A DNA stretch of 64,000 nucleotides from Martinezella hainanensis. GTDB lineage: Bacteria; Pseudomonadota; Alphaproteobacteria; Rhizobiales; Rhizobiaceae. Below the pieces are notes generated by a model. It saw nothing but the letters and a program-made list of their open reading frames with translations. It had not been told where the DNA came from and did not search any database. Location: assembly GCF_900094555.1 (NCBI RefSeq), contig NZ_FMAC01000002.1, positions 434,001-498,000 of the forward strand, in the 5' to 3' direction. The position numbers and the translations under genes were made by a program. Below, piece after piece: positions 30,069-38,699 of this stretch (its first letter is position 1; each line of letters starts with the position of its first letter).

Positions 30069-31112
30069 TCAGTGGACGCTGGAGGCTACCCAGTTGTGCC
30101 AGTCCTGCTCGCTGCCGTGGAAGGCGTTGAGGTCGATCCTGCCCTCGACGCCGTGCGATACGCCAGAGCCGGAATATTGCCAGAACAGCCATTTGCGGCC
30201 GGGATAGACCTTGGACGGATGTTGAGCCACGGCGCGCAGCCAGAAGGGATAGTTGAGCAGCTCGCCGCTCAGATTGTCGCGATAGAAATCCGGCGCGGTG
30301 TAGACGATCGGACGCTGACCGTAATGCTTTTCCAGCTTGTCCATGAAGACCTGCATCTTGGCGAGAACCTGCTCACGCGAAGGGCGCCGTTTGCAGCTCG
30401 ATTCGCCGTTCCATTCCACGTCGATAACAGGCGGAAGAGCGCCGGCCTCCTTCGGGACGTTGCGGATGAACCAGTCAGCCTGCTCGCCAGCGGTCCGGCA
30501 CCAATAGAAGAAATGATAGGCGCCGTGCTTCAGGCCGGCCTGCTGGGCGGCCCGCCAGTTCTGCTTGAACATGGGATCGAGATGGTCGCCGCCATCCGTC
30601 GCCTTGATATAGACGAAGTTTGCACCCTGCGTGCGCAGTGTGTCCCAATCGATTTCGCCCTGCCAGCGCGAGACGTCGACGCCATGGACGGCGAGCTTCC
30701 GCGGCGAAGTGGACGCACCGAAGTTGATCGGCTTGGCATCGCGGAAGCGATGGCTGTAGATCTGCATCGGCTGCTGCCGCAGGGCGCGGGGCATTGGGTT
30801 CGAAGGCGAGAGCATGGCAAGCGGCCGTTGTAGCGGCACGGGCGTGTCGCCGTCATCGCCCTGGTCGGAAGGCATTAGCCCCTCCGGACGCAGATTCGTC
30901 GGCATAGCGACTGCGAGAGCCTGCTGACGCTCGACGCGCGAAACCGTTTCGCCGATTTCGACCGACGGCACCGGTCTACTGGTCTTTGCGATGGAGCTGG
31001 TTAGTTCTTTCGAAGGCGGGGCGGCTTGCGCGGCTTCGCGCTCACCTCGGGCGGCGCAGCCTGAGATCGTCAGGCAGGCAAGAAGAATGGTCGATACAGC
31101 CGATAGACGCAT
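30069..31112 (-). CDS. GH25 family muramidase lipoprotein
   Basis: Predicted N-acetylmuramidase. The N-terminus is a lipoprotein signal with lipobox ISGC (Cys near residue 20), followed by a Pro/Ser-rich linker to about residue 140. The GH25 domain has GVDVSRWQGEIDWD, YIKATDGGDHLDP, GAYHFFYW and the catalytic acidic pair in VIDVEWNGES. It ends with RIDLNAFHGSEQDW. Start ATG 31112 gives 347 aa and puts the signal peptide at the N-terminus; the frame is open 13 codons further upstream. Remodelling of peptidoglycan together with the adjacent L,D-transpeptidase is plausible. Confidence 0.9.
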   Translation of the reverse strand: MRLSAVSTILLACLTISGCAARGEREAAQAAPPSKELTSSIAKTSRPVPSVEIGETVSRVERQQALAVAMPTNLRPEGLMPSDQGDDGDTPVPLQRPLAMLSPSNPMPRALRQQPMQIYSHRFRDAKPINFGASTSPRKLAVHGVDVSRWQGEIDWDTLRTQGANFVYIKATDGGDHLDPMFKQNWRAAQQAGLKHGAYHFFYWCRTAGEQADWFIRNVPKEAGALPPVIDVEWNGESSCKRRPSREQVLAKMQVFMDKLEKHYGQRPIVYTAPDFYRDNLSGELLNYPFWLRAVAQHPSKVYPGRKWLFWQYSGSGVSHGVEGRIDLNAFHGSEQDWHNWVASSVH

Positions 31113-31302
31113 AGGAACCCGTACGCAAAACACAATCGACGACGAATACACATCGCCCGGAACTCACAGAATCTGAGTCCTAATGGAAATTTACCAAAAA
31201 AGTTTGAATCCGAGCTTTCTCGCGCAAAAGAATCGCGCGCGTAGCGCAACTATTTGCGGTGCAGTCAAATATCTCCATCCGGTGACTTATTGTAAGGCAT
31301 TG

Positions 31303-32592
31303 TTATTTATGGCGTTTATCGCCAAACGTATAACCGGTCTCGACCGTCTTCCTGCCGAATTTTTCTTGCAGCTTGTCCATGGCTGCTTCCGCAGCGGCAC
31401 GTCGCGTCGCCTGTACGTCGATGAGATCGGGTGGATCGGCCCGCCCGGCATCGCCAAGATCGGTAACGCCGATGCCGATGAGGCGGAACTTCGTCCCATC
31501 CGTTTCAGGCTCGAGCAACCGCAGGCCGGTGCGGAAGATCCGGTCTGCAAGCTGCGTCGGGTCCTCCAGGCGGCGATTGCGCGTGCGGATCTTGAAATCC
31601 GAGGTCTTCAACTTCAGCACGACAGTCTGGCCGGCAATGCCGGTGCGCTTCAGCCGGCGGGAAACCTTCTCGGAGAGATCGCGCAGGATCGGCACGAGAT
31701 CCTCATGGCGCCAGATGTCTTCGAAGAAGGTGGTTTCGGAAGACACGCTCTTCGCAGCTTCGTTGGGATGCACGGTTCGGTCGTCGATGCCGCGCGACAG
31801 GCGGAAAAGCCGTTGGCCGATCACGCCGTAACGGCGCATGAGGTCACCTTCCTCCATGGCCTGCAATTGGCCGATAGTGCGGATGCCGTCGCTTTCGAGC
31901 GTTGCGGCGAAGGCCTTGCCGACCCCCCATATCGTCGTGACCGGCCGCGGCTCAAGGAAGGAGAGCGCCTCTTCCCGGCCGATGACGGAAAAGCCGCGCG
32001 GTTTCTGCAGGTCCGAGGCCACCTTGGCGAGAAACTTGCAATAGGAAAGGCCGACAGAAATGGTGATGCCGATTTCCTGCTCCACCCGCTTGGCGAACTT
32101 GGCGAGGATGCGAGCCGGCGGATCGTGATGGAGTCGCTGCGTTCCTTCGAGCTCGAGAAAGGCCTCGTCGATCGAAAGCGGCTGCACCAGCGGCGTCAAC
32201 TCCTGCATCATGCCTCGAACCTCGCGGCCGACACGGACATATTTTTCCATGTTCGGGTGGATGACGACGGCCTGCGGGCAGGCTTCCAGCGCCTTGAACA
32301 TCGGCATTGCGGACCGCACCCCGTGGATGCGGGCGATATAACAGGCGGTGGAGACGACGCCGCGCTTGCCGCCGCCGACAATGACGGGCTTGTCGGCCAG
32401 TTCCGGATTGTCGCGTTTTTCGATGGACGCATAGAAGGCATCGCAATCGATATGCGCCAACGTCAGCGCATAGAGCTCCCGGTGATAGACAAGGCGAGGG
32501 CTGCCGCAGCTGCGACAGCGCGCGCGCGTGGCTGATTGTTCGCTCAAGCAATCGCGACAGAAGCCGGAGATCTTGTCGGGCGCAGGGGTCAT
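31303..32592 (-). CDS. dinB: DNA polymerase IV (DinB) with N-terminal zinc ribbon
   Basis: Y-family translesion polymerase. The catalytic motifs are [20 protein letters not shown] and [14 protein letters not shown], followed by the thumb HhH ([15 protein letters not shown]) and the little-finger domain. An N-terminal extension has a CxxC...CxxC zinc ribbon (FCRDCLSEQ and [13 protein letters not shown]), a variant I associate with Rhizobiales. I prefer ATG 32592 (429 aa) because a LexA box occupies 32600-32614, right upstream; ATG 32616 would make the operator part of the coding sequence. Repression by LexA is predicted. Confidence 0.92.
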   Translation of the reverse strand: MTPAPDKISGFCRDCLSEQSATRARCRSCGSPRLVYHRELYALTLAHIDCDAFYASIEKRDNPELADKPVIVGGGKRGVVSTACYIARIHGVRSAMPMFKALEACPQAVVIHPNMEKYVRVGREVRGMMQELTPLVQPLSIDEAFLELEGTQRLHHDPPARILAKFAKRVEQEIGITISVGLSYCKFLAKVASDLQKPRGFSVIGREEALSFLEPRPVTTIWGVGKAFAATLESDGIRTIGQLQAMEEGDLMRRYGVIGQRLFRLSRGIDDRTVHPNEAAKSVSSETTFFEDIWRHEDLVPILRDLSEKVSRRLKRTGIAGQTVVLKLKTSDFKIRTRNRRLEDPTQLADRIFRTGLRLLEPETDGTKFRLIGIGVTDLGDAGRADPPDLIDVQATRRAAAEAAMDKLQEKFGRKTVETGYTFGDKRHK

Positions 32593-32599
32593 CGAACGA

Positions 32600-32614
32600 G
32601 AACAAAAATTGAAC
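32600..32614 (-). promoter_or_regulatory. LexA (SOS) box at the dinB start
   Basis: The minus strand reads GTTCAATTTTTGTTC, an exact GTTC-N7-GTTC operator, seven bases upstream of the chosen dinB ATG. dinB is a standard alphaproteobacterial SOS gene, which supports the call. The divergent GNAT gene starts 62 bases away on the other side. Confidence 0.85.
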
Positions 32615-32675
32615 ATCGTCACTTTATGTTCTAAGCTCGCGAGTCTCAAGCTGGAAAACTGCCGGGGAGGCGGGA

Positions 32676-33254
32676 GTGCAGAATTTAATTGTGCAGCCAT
32701 TGACGCCGGATCGATGGGCCGATTTCGAGACGTTGTTTGGGCCAAGCGGCGCCTGCTATGGTTGTTGGTGCACCTATTTCCGCGTCCCGACATCGCAGCG
32801 CAAGACGATGGACGCAGCAGCAAAGAAGCAATTTATCGAGAAACGCATCTCGGCAGGGCCGCCGCCCGGCCTTCTCGGCTACATGGACGGCCAGCCGATT
32901 GCATGGGTGCAGGTTGGTCCGCGAACAGAGCTGCCACAATGGAATTCGCCGAAGACCGTATCGCGTCCGCTCGATCCCGCCGATGCGGAAGATAGCTCGG
33001 TTTGGGCCGTGAGTTGCTTCTTCATGAATTCGAAGGATCGCGGCAAGGGGCACAGCCACCGCATGTTGTCGGAGGCCGTGAATTTCGCCCGCGCCTCCGG
33101 GGCGCGGCTGCTGGAAGGCTGTCCGATCGAGCGGACGAAACAGTCGAAATCCGTCGGCCTCTATGTCGGCTCGCAACGCATATTCGAGGCGGCCGGATTT
33201 TCAGAGGTGGCGAGGCGCAAGGATGGTCGGCCCTTGATGCGCCTCGTCTTCTGA
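32676..33254 (+). CDS. GNAT family N-acetyltransferase
   Basis: A 192-aa protein with a GNAT fold. The acetyl-CoA loop region is [20 protein letters not shown] (about residues 115-134), and the C-terminus shows the usual [15 protein letters not shown]. The N-terminal part contains [12 protein letters not shown], a Cys/aromatic-rich segment seen in a subfamily of unknown substrate. The start is GTG at 32676, preceded by GGGGAGG at good spacing. It is divergent from dinB, so the LexA box in between could affect it. Confidence 0.85.
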   Translation: MQNLIVQPLTPDRWADFETLFGPSGACYGCWCTYFRVPTSQRKTMDAAAKKQFIEKRISAGPPPGLLGYMDGQPIAWVQVGPRTELPQWNSPKTVSRPLDPADAEDSSVWAVSCFFMNSKDRGKGHSHRMLSEAVNFARASGARLLEGCPIERTKQSKSVGLYVGSQRIFEAAGFSEVARRKDGRPLMRLVF

Positions 33255-33268
33255 AATTGGCCCGAGAC

Positions 33269-33916
33269 TTAGCGCGCGATATGGGCCTGGATCAGCGGCG
33301 CTGCCTGGCTCCATTCGTTGGCTTCCGGGATACCCGCCGGCGCGGCCGGCGCCATGCGGTGAACGATGGAATCCGGTTTCAGATTGATGAGGAGGCATTC
33401 CGGAACATGCTCGCTGACCGAATGCAGATTATGGGCCATGTCGTCGACGAAGGCGACCGGCATCATGCGCTGGCGATGCAGCGAGCGCACGATCGGTCCC
33501 TTTGGCTGCAGCGAAGCGAGCAGAGGGTAGGCAAGCTCGAGCCTATCGAGAAGGCGGCGTCGCTGCTCCCAGAACTGCGGCGGCATCGCCGTGAGAAAAA
33601 CGATGTCGGCGTCTTTCGAGAATTCGTCGAGTGTGTCGACGACGCGATCGAAAGGCGTTTGCCACTGTTCCTGCGCTTCGAAGAAGGCTTCGATCAGCCG
33701 ATGAACATCCTTTTCTTCCAGCGCAGAGCCATTGGCCTTGGAGACGATATTGCCCGTCAGCCGGAAGGATCGCGGCAGGAATTCATAGCCTTCGGCGTCG
33801 ATAAAGGTCAGGAAAGGCGCAAAGAAATGCAAGACGACGTCGTCGACATCGCAGACGATCAGCGGCCGCTCCTGCAGCCGGATATGCGATACGTCGAATT
33901 CGAGCGGGGCATCCAT
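33269..33916 (-). CDS. HAD-superfamily hydrolase-like protein
   Basis: A 215-aa cytoplasmic protein. The N-terminal motif LIVCDVDDVVLHFFAPF fits the HAD nucleophile motif DxD. Motif II is probably the threonine in VFLTAMPPQFWEQRR, and the later acidic VAFVDDMAHNLHSV fits motif IV. Substrate unknown. It ends convergently with the GNAT gene and lies two bases downstream of the DUF3572 gene (start 33916, DUF3572 stop 33919), so the two form an operon. Confidence 0.8.
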   Translation of the reverse strand: MDAPLEFDVSHIRLQERPLIVCDVDDVVLHFFAPFLTFIDAEGYEFLPRSFRLTGNIVSKANGSALEEKDVHRLIEAFFEAQEQWQTPFDRVVDTLDEFSKDADIVFLTAMPPQFWEQRRRLLDRLELAYPLLASLQPKGPIVRSLHRQRMMPVAFVDDMAHNLHSVSEHVPECLLINLKPDSIVHRMAPAAPAGIPEANEWSQAAPLIQAHIAR

Positions 33917-33918
33917 GG

Positions 33919-34227
33919 TCAGTATTCTCCGGAGGCAAGGCCGGGCGGCGAAAAATGCGCCGACGCGGCGGCGACGACCTCCGGCGGAATGCCGCTTGCC
34001 TCGCAGAAGGCCAGCAATGTCGGTTCGTGGTTCATGAGAAAGTCGAGCATGCCGGCGAGAAAGGCAGGCTCGTTGATGGCGTTGCGCACCTGCACCGGTT
34101 CTACGCCGGTCAGCGCCAGGAAGCGGCCGAACATATCCGGTTCGTTGGCCAGCCAGCCGAGTACGGCGATCGCAGTCTCTTGCGGGTCGGCCGCATTCTT
34201 CTTCGGGTTCTTGAAGTTACTTTGCAT
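33919..34227 (-). CDS. DUF3572 family protein
   Basis: A 102-aa helical protein of the DUF3572 family, restricted mostly to alphaproteobacteria; function unknown. Characteristic parts are AIAVLGWLANEPDMFGRFLALTG (read in two pieces) and LLAFCEASGIPPE. There is no signal peptide. It is divergent from divK, about 130 bases apart, an arrangement I associate with rhizobia. Start ATG 34227 is the first in frame. Confidence 0.85.
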   Translation of the reverse strand: MQSNFKNPKKNAADPQETAIAVLGWLANEPDMFGRFLALTGVEPVQVRNAINEPAFLAGMLDFLMNHEPTLLAFCEASGIPPEVVAAASAHFSPPGLASGEY

Positions 34228-34358
34228 TTTGAAGGGTGAGTTACCTATTTTTCAACCAAATGCCGGTAGTTTGCGATTCAAGTATTTCTGGAATCGGTTC
34301 CTCGCGACCCTATATTTCGAGAGAATGGATGCAATACCGGATGCAGGGACAGCTTTCC

Positions 34359-34730
34359 ATGCCTAAGCAGGTAATGATTGTAGAAGACAATGAGCTGAAT
34401 ATGAAGCTCTTTCGCGATCTGATCGAAGCTTCCGGCTACACGACGATCCAGACCCGTAACGGCATGGAGGCGCTCGACCTCGCGCGCAAGCATCGCCCCG
34501 ATCTGATCCTCATGGACATCCAGCTGCCGGAGGTTTCCGGTCTGGAAGTCACCAAATGGCTGAAGGAAGACGACGATTTGCACGTCATTCCCGTGATCGC
34601 AGTCACGGCCTTTGCCATGAAGGGTGACGAGGAGCGCATTCGCCAGGGCGGTTGCGAGGCCTATGTCTCGAAGCCGATTTCAGTGCCGAAATTCATTGAG
34701 ACCATAAAGACCTATCTGGGCGACGCCTGA
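34359..34730 (+). CDS. divK: single-domain response regulator DivK
   Basis: Cell-cycle response regulator of 123 aa. It is a single receiver domain with acidic pocket [11 protein letters not shown], phosphorylated Asp in [11 protein letters not shown] (about residue 53), Thr in [12 protein letters not shown] and Lys in [11 protein letters not shown]. In alphaproteobacteria DivK acts downstream of PleC/DivJ kinases and controls CtrA activity. ATG 34359 with AGGGA upstream fits the family start; the frame is open earlier. It is followed 16 bases later by pleD, the classical pairing. Confidence 0.94.
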   Translation: MPKQVMIVEDNELNMKLFRDLIEASGYTTIQTRNGMEALDLARKHRPDLILMDIQLPEVSGLEVTKWLKEDDDLHVIPVIAVTAFAMKGDEERIRQGGCEAYVSKPISVPKFIETIKTYLGDA

Positions 34731-34746
34731 TGATGGGGAAGAGCTG

Positions 34747-36120
34747 ATGACCGCACGCATCCTGGTAGTCGACGATATTCCGGCCAATGTGAAGCTTCTG
34801 GAGGCGCGGCTGCTTGCCGAATATTTCGAAGTCCTGACGGCTGAAGACGGCTTGAAGGCGCTCGCCATTTGCGCGAGCACGCAAGTCGATCTCATTCTCC
34901 TCGATATTATGATGCCCGGCATGGATGGTTTCGAGGTGTGCGAGCGGCTGAAGTCCGATCCCCGCACCACGCATATCCCTGTCGTCATGGTCACGGCGCT
35001 CGATCAGCCCGCCGACCGTGTGCGCGGCCTGAAGGCCGGTGCCGACGATTTCCTGACCAAGCCCGTCAACGACCTGCAGCTCATTTCGCGCGTCAAGAGC
35101 CTGCTTCGCCTCAAGACTTTGAGCGACGAGCTGCATATGCGCAACGAAACCGCGCGCAATTTCGGTATCGATGATCTGATTCGGGCTGGCGATGGCCGCG
35201 CCGAGGAAGCCGGCCAGGTGTTGTTGGTCGATGGCCGCGCCAATTCGCAGGAACGTATTATCCGTACGCTCAAGCCGATTGCTCAGGTCATCGCGATGTC
35301 CGATCCGCAGGCCGCTCTGTTCGAGGCCGCCGAACGGCCGTTCGAACTGGTCATCGTCAATTCGAATTTTGACGATTACGACCCACTGCGGCTCTGCTCG
35401 CAGCTTCGTTCGCTGGAGCGCACGCGTTTTCTGCCCGTGCTGCTGGTGACGGAGCAGGGGGCAGACGACATGATCGTTCGCGCGCTGGATCTTGGCGTCA
35501 ACGACTATATCGTCCGGCCGATCGATCCGAACGAGCTCGTTGCTCGCTGCCTCACGCAGATACGCCGCAAACGCTACAACGATCGCCTGCGCGCCAGCGT
35601 GCAGCAGACCATCGAGCTTGCCGTCACCGATGCGCTGACAGGCCTGCATAACAGGCGCTACCTCGACAATCACCTCAAGGTGCTGTTCGATCGCTCTCTG
35701 GCGCGGGGCCGACCACTCTCGATCCTGATTACCGATATAGATCGCTTCAAGACCGTCAATGACACCCATGGCCATGATGCCGGCGATGAAGTTCTCAAGG
35801 AATTTGCCGCAAGGATCCGCTCCACGGTACGCGGCGCTGATCTCGCATGCCGTTATGGGGGCGAGGAGTTCGTTGTGGTCATGCCGGATACGCCTGCTGA
35901 TACGGCCGCCGCGGTCGCCGAACGCCTACGCGCTGTGGTAGAAAATATGCCCGTGAAATTGCGCGAGAACGGTGTTGCGCTTAACATCACCGCATCCTTC
36001 GGGATCTCGTGCCGTTTGGAGACAATCGAGACGCCGGAGCAGTTGATGAAGCAGGCGGATCTTGCGCTCTACGAGGCCAAAAGAGCAGGACGTAACAGGG
36101 TTGTAGCTTCAGCGGCCTAG
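34747..36120 (+). CDS. pleD: diguanylate cyclase response regulator PleD
   Basis: Makes cyclic di-GMP in response to phosphorylation. Domains in order are receiver 1 (residues 1-120, Asp in LILLDIMMPG), receiver 2 (about 150-275, adaptor-type), and GGDEF (about 290-455). The active site is CRYGGEEFVVVMPD, and the product-inhibition I-site RGAD lies five residues before it (RSTVRGADLAC). Length 457 aa matches Caulobacter PleD. It is co-transcribed with divK; the stop at 36120 is followed by a long AT-rich gap. Confidence 0.95.
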   Translation: MTARILVVDDIPANVKLLEARLLAEYFEVLTAEDGLKALAICASTQVDLILLDIMMPGMDGFEVCERLKSDPRTTHIPVVMVTALDQPADRVRGLKAGADDFLTKPVNDLQLISRVKSLLRLKTLSDELHMRNETARNFGIDDLIRAGDGRAEEAGQVLLVDGRANSQERIIRTLKPIAQVIAMSDPQAALFEAAERPFELVIVNSNFDDYDPLRLCSQLRSLERTRFLPVLLVTEQGADDMIVRALDLGVNDYIVRPIDPNELVARCLTQIRRKRYNDRLRASVQQTIELAVTDALTGLHNRRYLDNHLKVLFDRSLARGRPLSILITDIDRFKTVNDTHGHDAGDEVLKEFAARIRSTVRGADLACRYGGEEFVVVMPDTPADTAAAVAERLRAVVENMPVKLRENGVALNITASFGISCRLETIETPEQLMKQADLALYEAKRAGRNRVVASAA

Positions 36121-36619
36121 GGGTGAACGGCCAAGGAATGCGACTACCCGTGAATATTGAGGGTATTTTTCAGGTTTTGAACAACAATTCAAAATTTTTT
36201 GTTCTTTATCCTGCGGGCATAACCACATAAACCCATTTTGAAGAAACGCTGCATACTTATACTTTTGAATTTGGTGGATGCCTTCGCTTTTTGAGTGCTT
36301 TTGAAATATTCTTGTTGTGTTTGCATATAGTTTTGTTTTGTTGACGGTTTGATGATGTGGTGTCGGTTGGAAGGTGATGGATTAACTGAGTGTAATTTGT
36401 ATATTAAAATGCTCTTTAATATCTGTATTCGATCTTTTCTACCAAGGGAGGCGTTATCACTTTATTCTTGATGGTTTCTTGAGCCTATTTCACTAAGACT
36501 ATCGGACATTCCTTTCCACCAAAGTCATGAATTTTAACCATCCGAGCAGACAAGTATTTTTTATCATTAAGAATTTGTTGATTTTCTTTCGATTTCGCGC
36601 GAATTTAGTCCCGGACATG
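36121..36619. other. AT-rich intergenic stretch downstream of pleD
   Basis: About 500 bases with clearly higher AT content than the flanking genes, full of T and A runs and without any open frame I can support on either strand. It may contain the promoter for the structured RNA that follows, or be a relic of an acquired segment. Confidence 0.5.
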
Positions 36620-36798
36620 GACAACCCGCAAGGGTTTCGAGATACCCCATGATGCTCAGGTCCGCCGCATCTCCTGGGTCGTGGGGTCGGTCGGCTGGCA
36701 GGCAGAAAATAACGGTTCCTCGTGCCGTTTTGCAGGCTAGCCGGCCCCCAATTTAAAACGCCGCTCTTCGTTCATCGAAGGCGGCGTTTTTCTTTTTT
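36620..36798 (+). ncRNA. candidate structured non-coding RNA with intrinsic terminator
   Basis: Four consecutive helices can be drawn by eye. First, AACCC/GGGTT with a GCAA tetraloop (36623-36636). Second, a 9-bp stem ACCCCATGA (36644-36652) with TCGTGGGGT (36679-36687), extended by CAGG/CCTG. Third, an 11-bp stem 36689-36699 with 36736-36746 that encloses AACGG/CCGTT. Fourth, the terminator at 36755-36798. No protein frame fits, and the nearest upstream gene ends 500 bases before. It does not carry the conserved cores of SRP RNA, RNase P RNA or tmRNA that I know. The 5' end is not determined. Confidence 0.55.
36755..36798 (+). terminator. strong intrinsic terminator
   Basis: AAAACGCCGC (36755-36764) pairs with GCGGCGTTTT (36781-36790), and CTTCG/CGAAG extends the stem inward with one bulged T. 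It is followed by TTTTTCTTTTTT. It implies a rightward transcript that is not accounted for by any protein gene nearby. Confidence 0.85.
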
Positions 36799-36887
36799 GC
36801 CGAAATGATCAGGCCATTGCTCAACTCGGGCATTTTCCAATTGATGTTGCAAAATCGGACGCCGGTCGAGACGACGCCGACAAAACC

Positions 36888-36923
36888 AAAAAAGGCGCCA
36901 ACCCGAGGGTTAAGCGCCTTTTT
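36888..36923 (-). terminator. intrinsic terminator of rpmG
   Basis: On the minus strand GGCGC and GCGCC flank a loop with an inner AACCC/GGGTT pairing, bordered by A and T runs (stem from AAAAAGGCGC to GCGCCTTTTTT). It begins 21 bases after the rpmG stop codon. Confidence 0.85.
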
Positions 36924-36944
36924 GTAACCTGAGGTTTAGGAAAC

Positions 36945-37112
36945 TTACTTGATCTTCGTTTCCTTGAACTCGACGTGCTTCTTAGCAATCGGGTCGTACT
37001 TCGTCTTCGTCATCTTGTCCGTCATCGTACGGCTGTTCTTCGTCGTGACGTAGAAGAAACCGGTGTCGGCCGTCGACAGCAGCTTGATCTTGATGGTGGT
37101 AGCCTTGGCCAT
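36945..37112 (-). CDS. rpmG: 50S ribosomal protein L33
   Basis: A 55-aa ribosomal protein ([20 protein letters not shown]...). It has none of the four zinc-binding cysteines of the Cys+ form, so it is the zinc-independent type. Start ATG 37112 gives the standard length; the frame continues upstream through the leader. It is bounded by the terminator at 36888-36923 and by a strong stem-loop in the leader (37141-37171). Confidence 0.96.
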   Translation of the reverse strand: MAKATTIKIKLLSTADTGFFYVTTKNSRTMTDKMTKTKYDPIAKKHVEFKETKIK

Positions 37113-37140
37113 GGTCGTCCTGCCTTTAATAAAAATGAAC

Positions 37141-37171
37141 GCCGTGGACGGCCAGTGCGGAGGTCCACGGC
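37141..37171 (-). terminator. stem-loop between the MFS gene and rpmG
   Basis: GCCGTGGAC (37141-37149) and GTCCACGGC (37163-37171) form a perfect 9-bp stem. On the minus strand it is followed by GTTCATTTTTATT, so it may terminate the MFS transcript or act as a leader hairpin upstream of rpmG, whose ATG is 29 bases further on. Confidence 0.6.
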
Positions 37172-37208
37172 GAATTCTGGCGCGAAAATACAAATCGCGC
37201 CCGAAAAG

Positions 37209-38393
37209 TCAACCTCTGTTGCCCATGAAAAGCAGCCGTATCCCCGAAAGGAAGACATAAAGGCCGAAGAAAAAGGCCACAGCCCAGGCAAAACCGCTGG
37301 GATTGGCGAGATCCATGGCGGTGCCGATCGTGGGCGGGCCAAGAACCATGCCGACGGCGTAACAGAAAACGAAGGCTGCGTTCGCGGCCACAAGATCGAC
37401 GCCGGTCAGCCGCGTGCCGAGATGGCTCAGGCCGACCGTATACATGCCGGAAACGCAGCCGCCCCAGAAGAGCAGGATGATGGCGAGAATGATCCAGTTC
37501 GATGACAGCGATGGCAGCAGCAGCGCTCCAACAAACCCGATAGTGGCCATGATCGACAGCAGCGGCCGCTTGTCGCGCATGCGATCTGCAAGCAGCCCGA
37601 GCGGAATCTGGAAGACGAAATTGCCCACACCCATGACGGTCAGCAGCAGCGCTGCCTGCGATTCGTTGAAGCCGAGCCGCGTCGCGTAGCTCGTGAAGAG
37701 CGATCCGCCGCCGACCGTCACCGCGCCGAAGACGAAGACGGCAGCCGTCGCCGTCGGCACCAGGAAGATGTAGCGCACGAAATGCAGTTCCGGCTTCTCG
37801 TCGACGATCGGGCTCTCGTTGCGGGCGATGAAGATCGGAATGGCGGCTGCCAGGATGATGCAGGCGCCGATGATGAAGGGCATCAGGCCCTCGCTACCGA
37901 CGACGGAAAAGAGCAGGGGGCCGGCCGCAAAGCCGAGGGAGAAAACTGTGGAATAAAGGCCGAGCACGAAGCCGCGCTTGGAAGGCGGCGAGGCGGCATT
38001 GATCCAGAATTCCGACAGGATAAAAAGGGTCGTGGTCGCACCATGGAACACGATGCGCAGCGGAAACCACAACAGCAGGTTTTCGGCATAGTAGAAGCCG
38101 AGCGAGCTCAGTGCCGACAGGAAGACGGCCCAGATCATCGTTTGTACCACGCCGAAGCGATGAGCGAGCTTCGTGGTGATGACAGCCGCCAGCATCGAGG
38201 CGACGCCCATCATCGCGGTATTCAGCCCGATCAGGCTCGAGGGAACGCCGCGTTTTTCGAGAATGATGCTCAGAAGCGGCAGGCCCAGCCCGATGGCGAT
38301 GCCGACGGCAGACACGGAGGCAATGGCTGCGACGAGCGAAGGCCAGTGAATTTCTTCGACATGGCCGGCCTTGTCGTTCGTCGGTTCAAGCAT
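37209..38393 (-). CDS. major facilitator superfamily transporter
   Basis: A 394-aa protein with about 12 membrane segments, from residue 18 (LVAAIASVSAVGIAIGLGLP) to the C-terminus. The loop after helix 2/3 (KLAHRFGVVQTM) and the central loop LADRMRDKRPLL fit the MFS pattern. Substrate cannot be told. Start ATG 38393 follows CAGGGATTTG; an in-frame upstream codon would add 24 residues. It lies upstream of rpmG in the same direction, separated by a stem-loop. Confidence 0.88.
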   Translation of the reverse strand: MLEPTNDKAGHVEEIHWPSLVAAIASVSAVGIAIGLGLPLLSIILEKRGVPSSLIGLNTAMMGVASMLAAVITTKLAHRFGVVQTMIWAVFLSALSSLGFYYAENLLLWFPLRIVFHGATTTLFILSEFWINAASPPSKRGFVLGLYSTVFSLGFAAGPLLFSVVGSEGLMPFIIGACIILAAAIPIFIARNESPIVDEKPELHFVRYIFLVPTATAAVFVFGAVTVGGGSLFTSYATRLGFNESQAALLLTVMGVGNFVFQIPLGLLADRMRDKRPLLSIMATIGFVGALLLPSLSSNWIILAIILLFWGGCVSGMYTVGLSHLGTRLTGVDLVAANAAFVFCYAVGMVLGPPTIGTAMDLANPSGFAWAVAFFFGLYVFLSGIRLLFMGNRG

Positions 38394-38699
38394 AAACAAA
38401 TCCCTGGGGCATGAGGCGGGCGAATCGATCCGAATGCGGAACACAGGAAGGCACGGCTCGGCCAAATTCAGGTGACGGGTCGGCTTTCATGTGATCGGTC
38501 ACACCCTCCGGAATAGTCCCTATGACGCGCGGCATGTTCAGACAAGAAATGCTGCTCATGTCAAGCGGTTGCCGGTAAAGCAATTCGCCCGAAGCACGAA
38601 TAAGCAACAAAACCTCTGCAGTTTCCGATATAGAAGCGCAATGCTTGGAAACAATCTCTGCCGTCGATAGAGACCGGCGGCATGAAGCGGACAGCATGG
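38394..38699. other. 306-base intergenic region
   Basis: It lies between the DUF983 gene and the MFS gene, both on the minus strand. A 103-codon minus-strand frame (38386-38697) overlaps the MFS start but has no features I recognise. No clear terminator is seen. Confidence 0.4.

Noticed and set aside
36620..36798. SRP RNA, RNase P RNA or tmRNA gene
   Set aside because: None of the conserved core sequences that I know for these RNAs is present; left as an unclassified candidate.
38386..38697. About 103-codon minus-strand frame overlapping the MFS start
   Set aside because: No recognisable motif or ribosome site; overlap with the MFS start could be chance.
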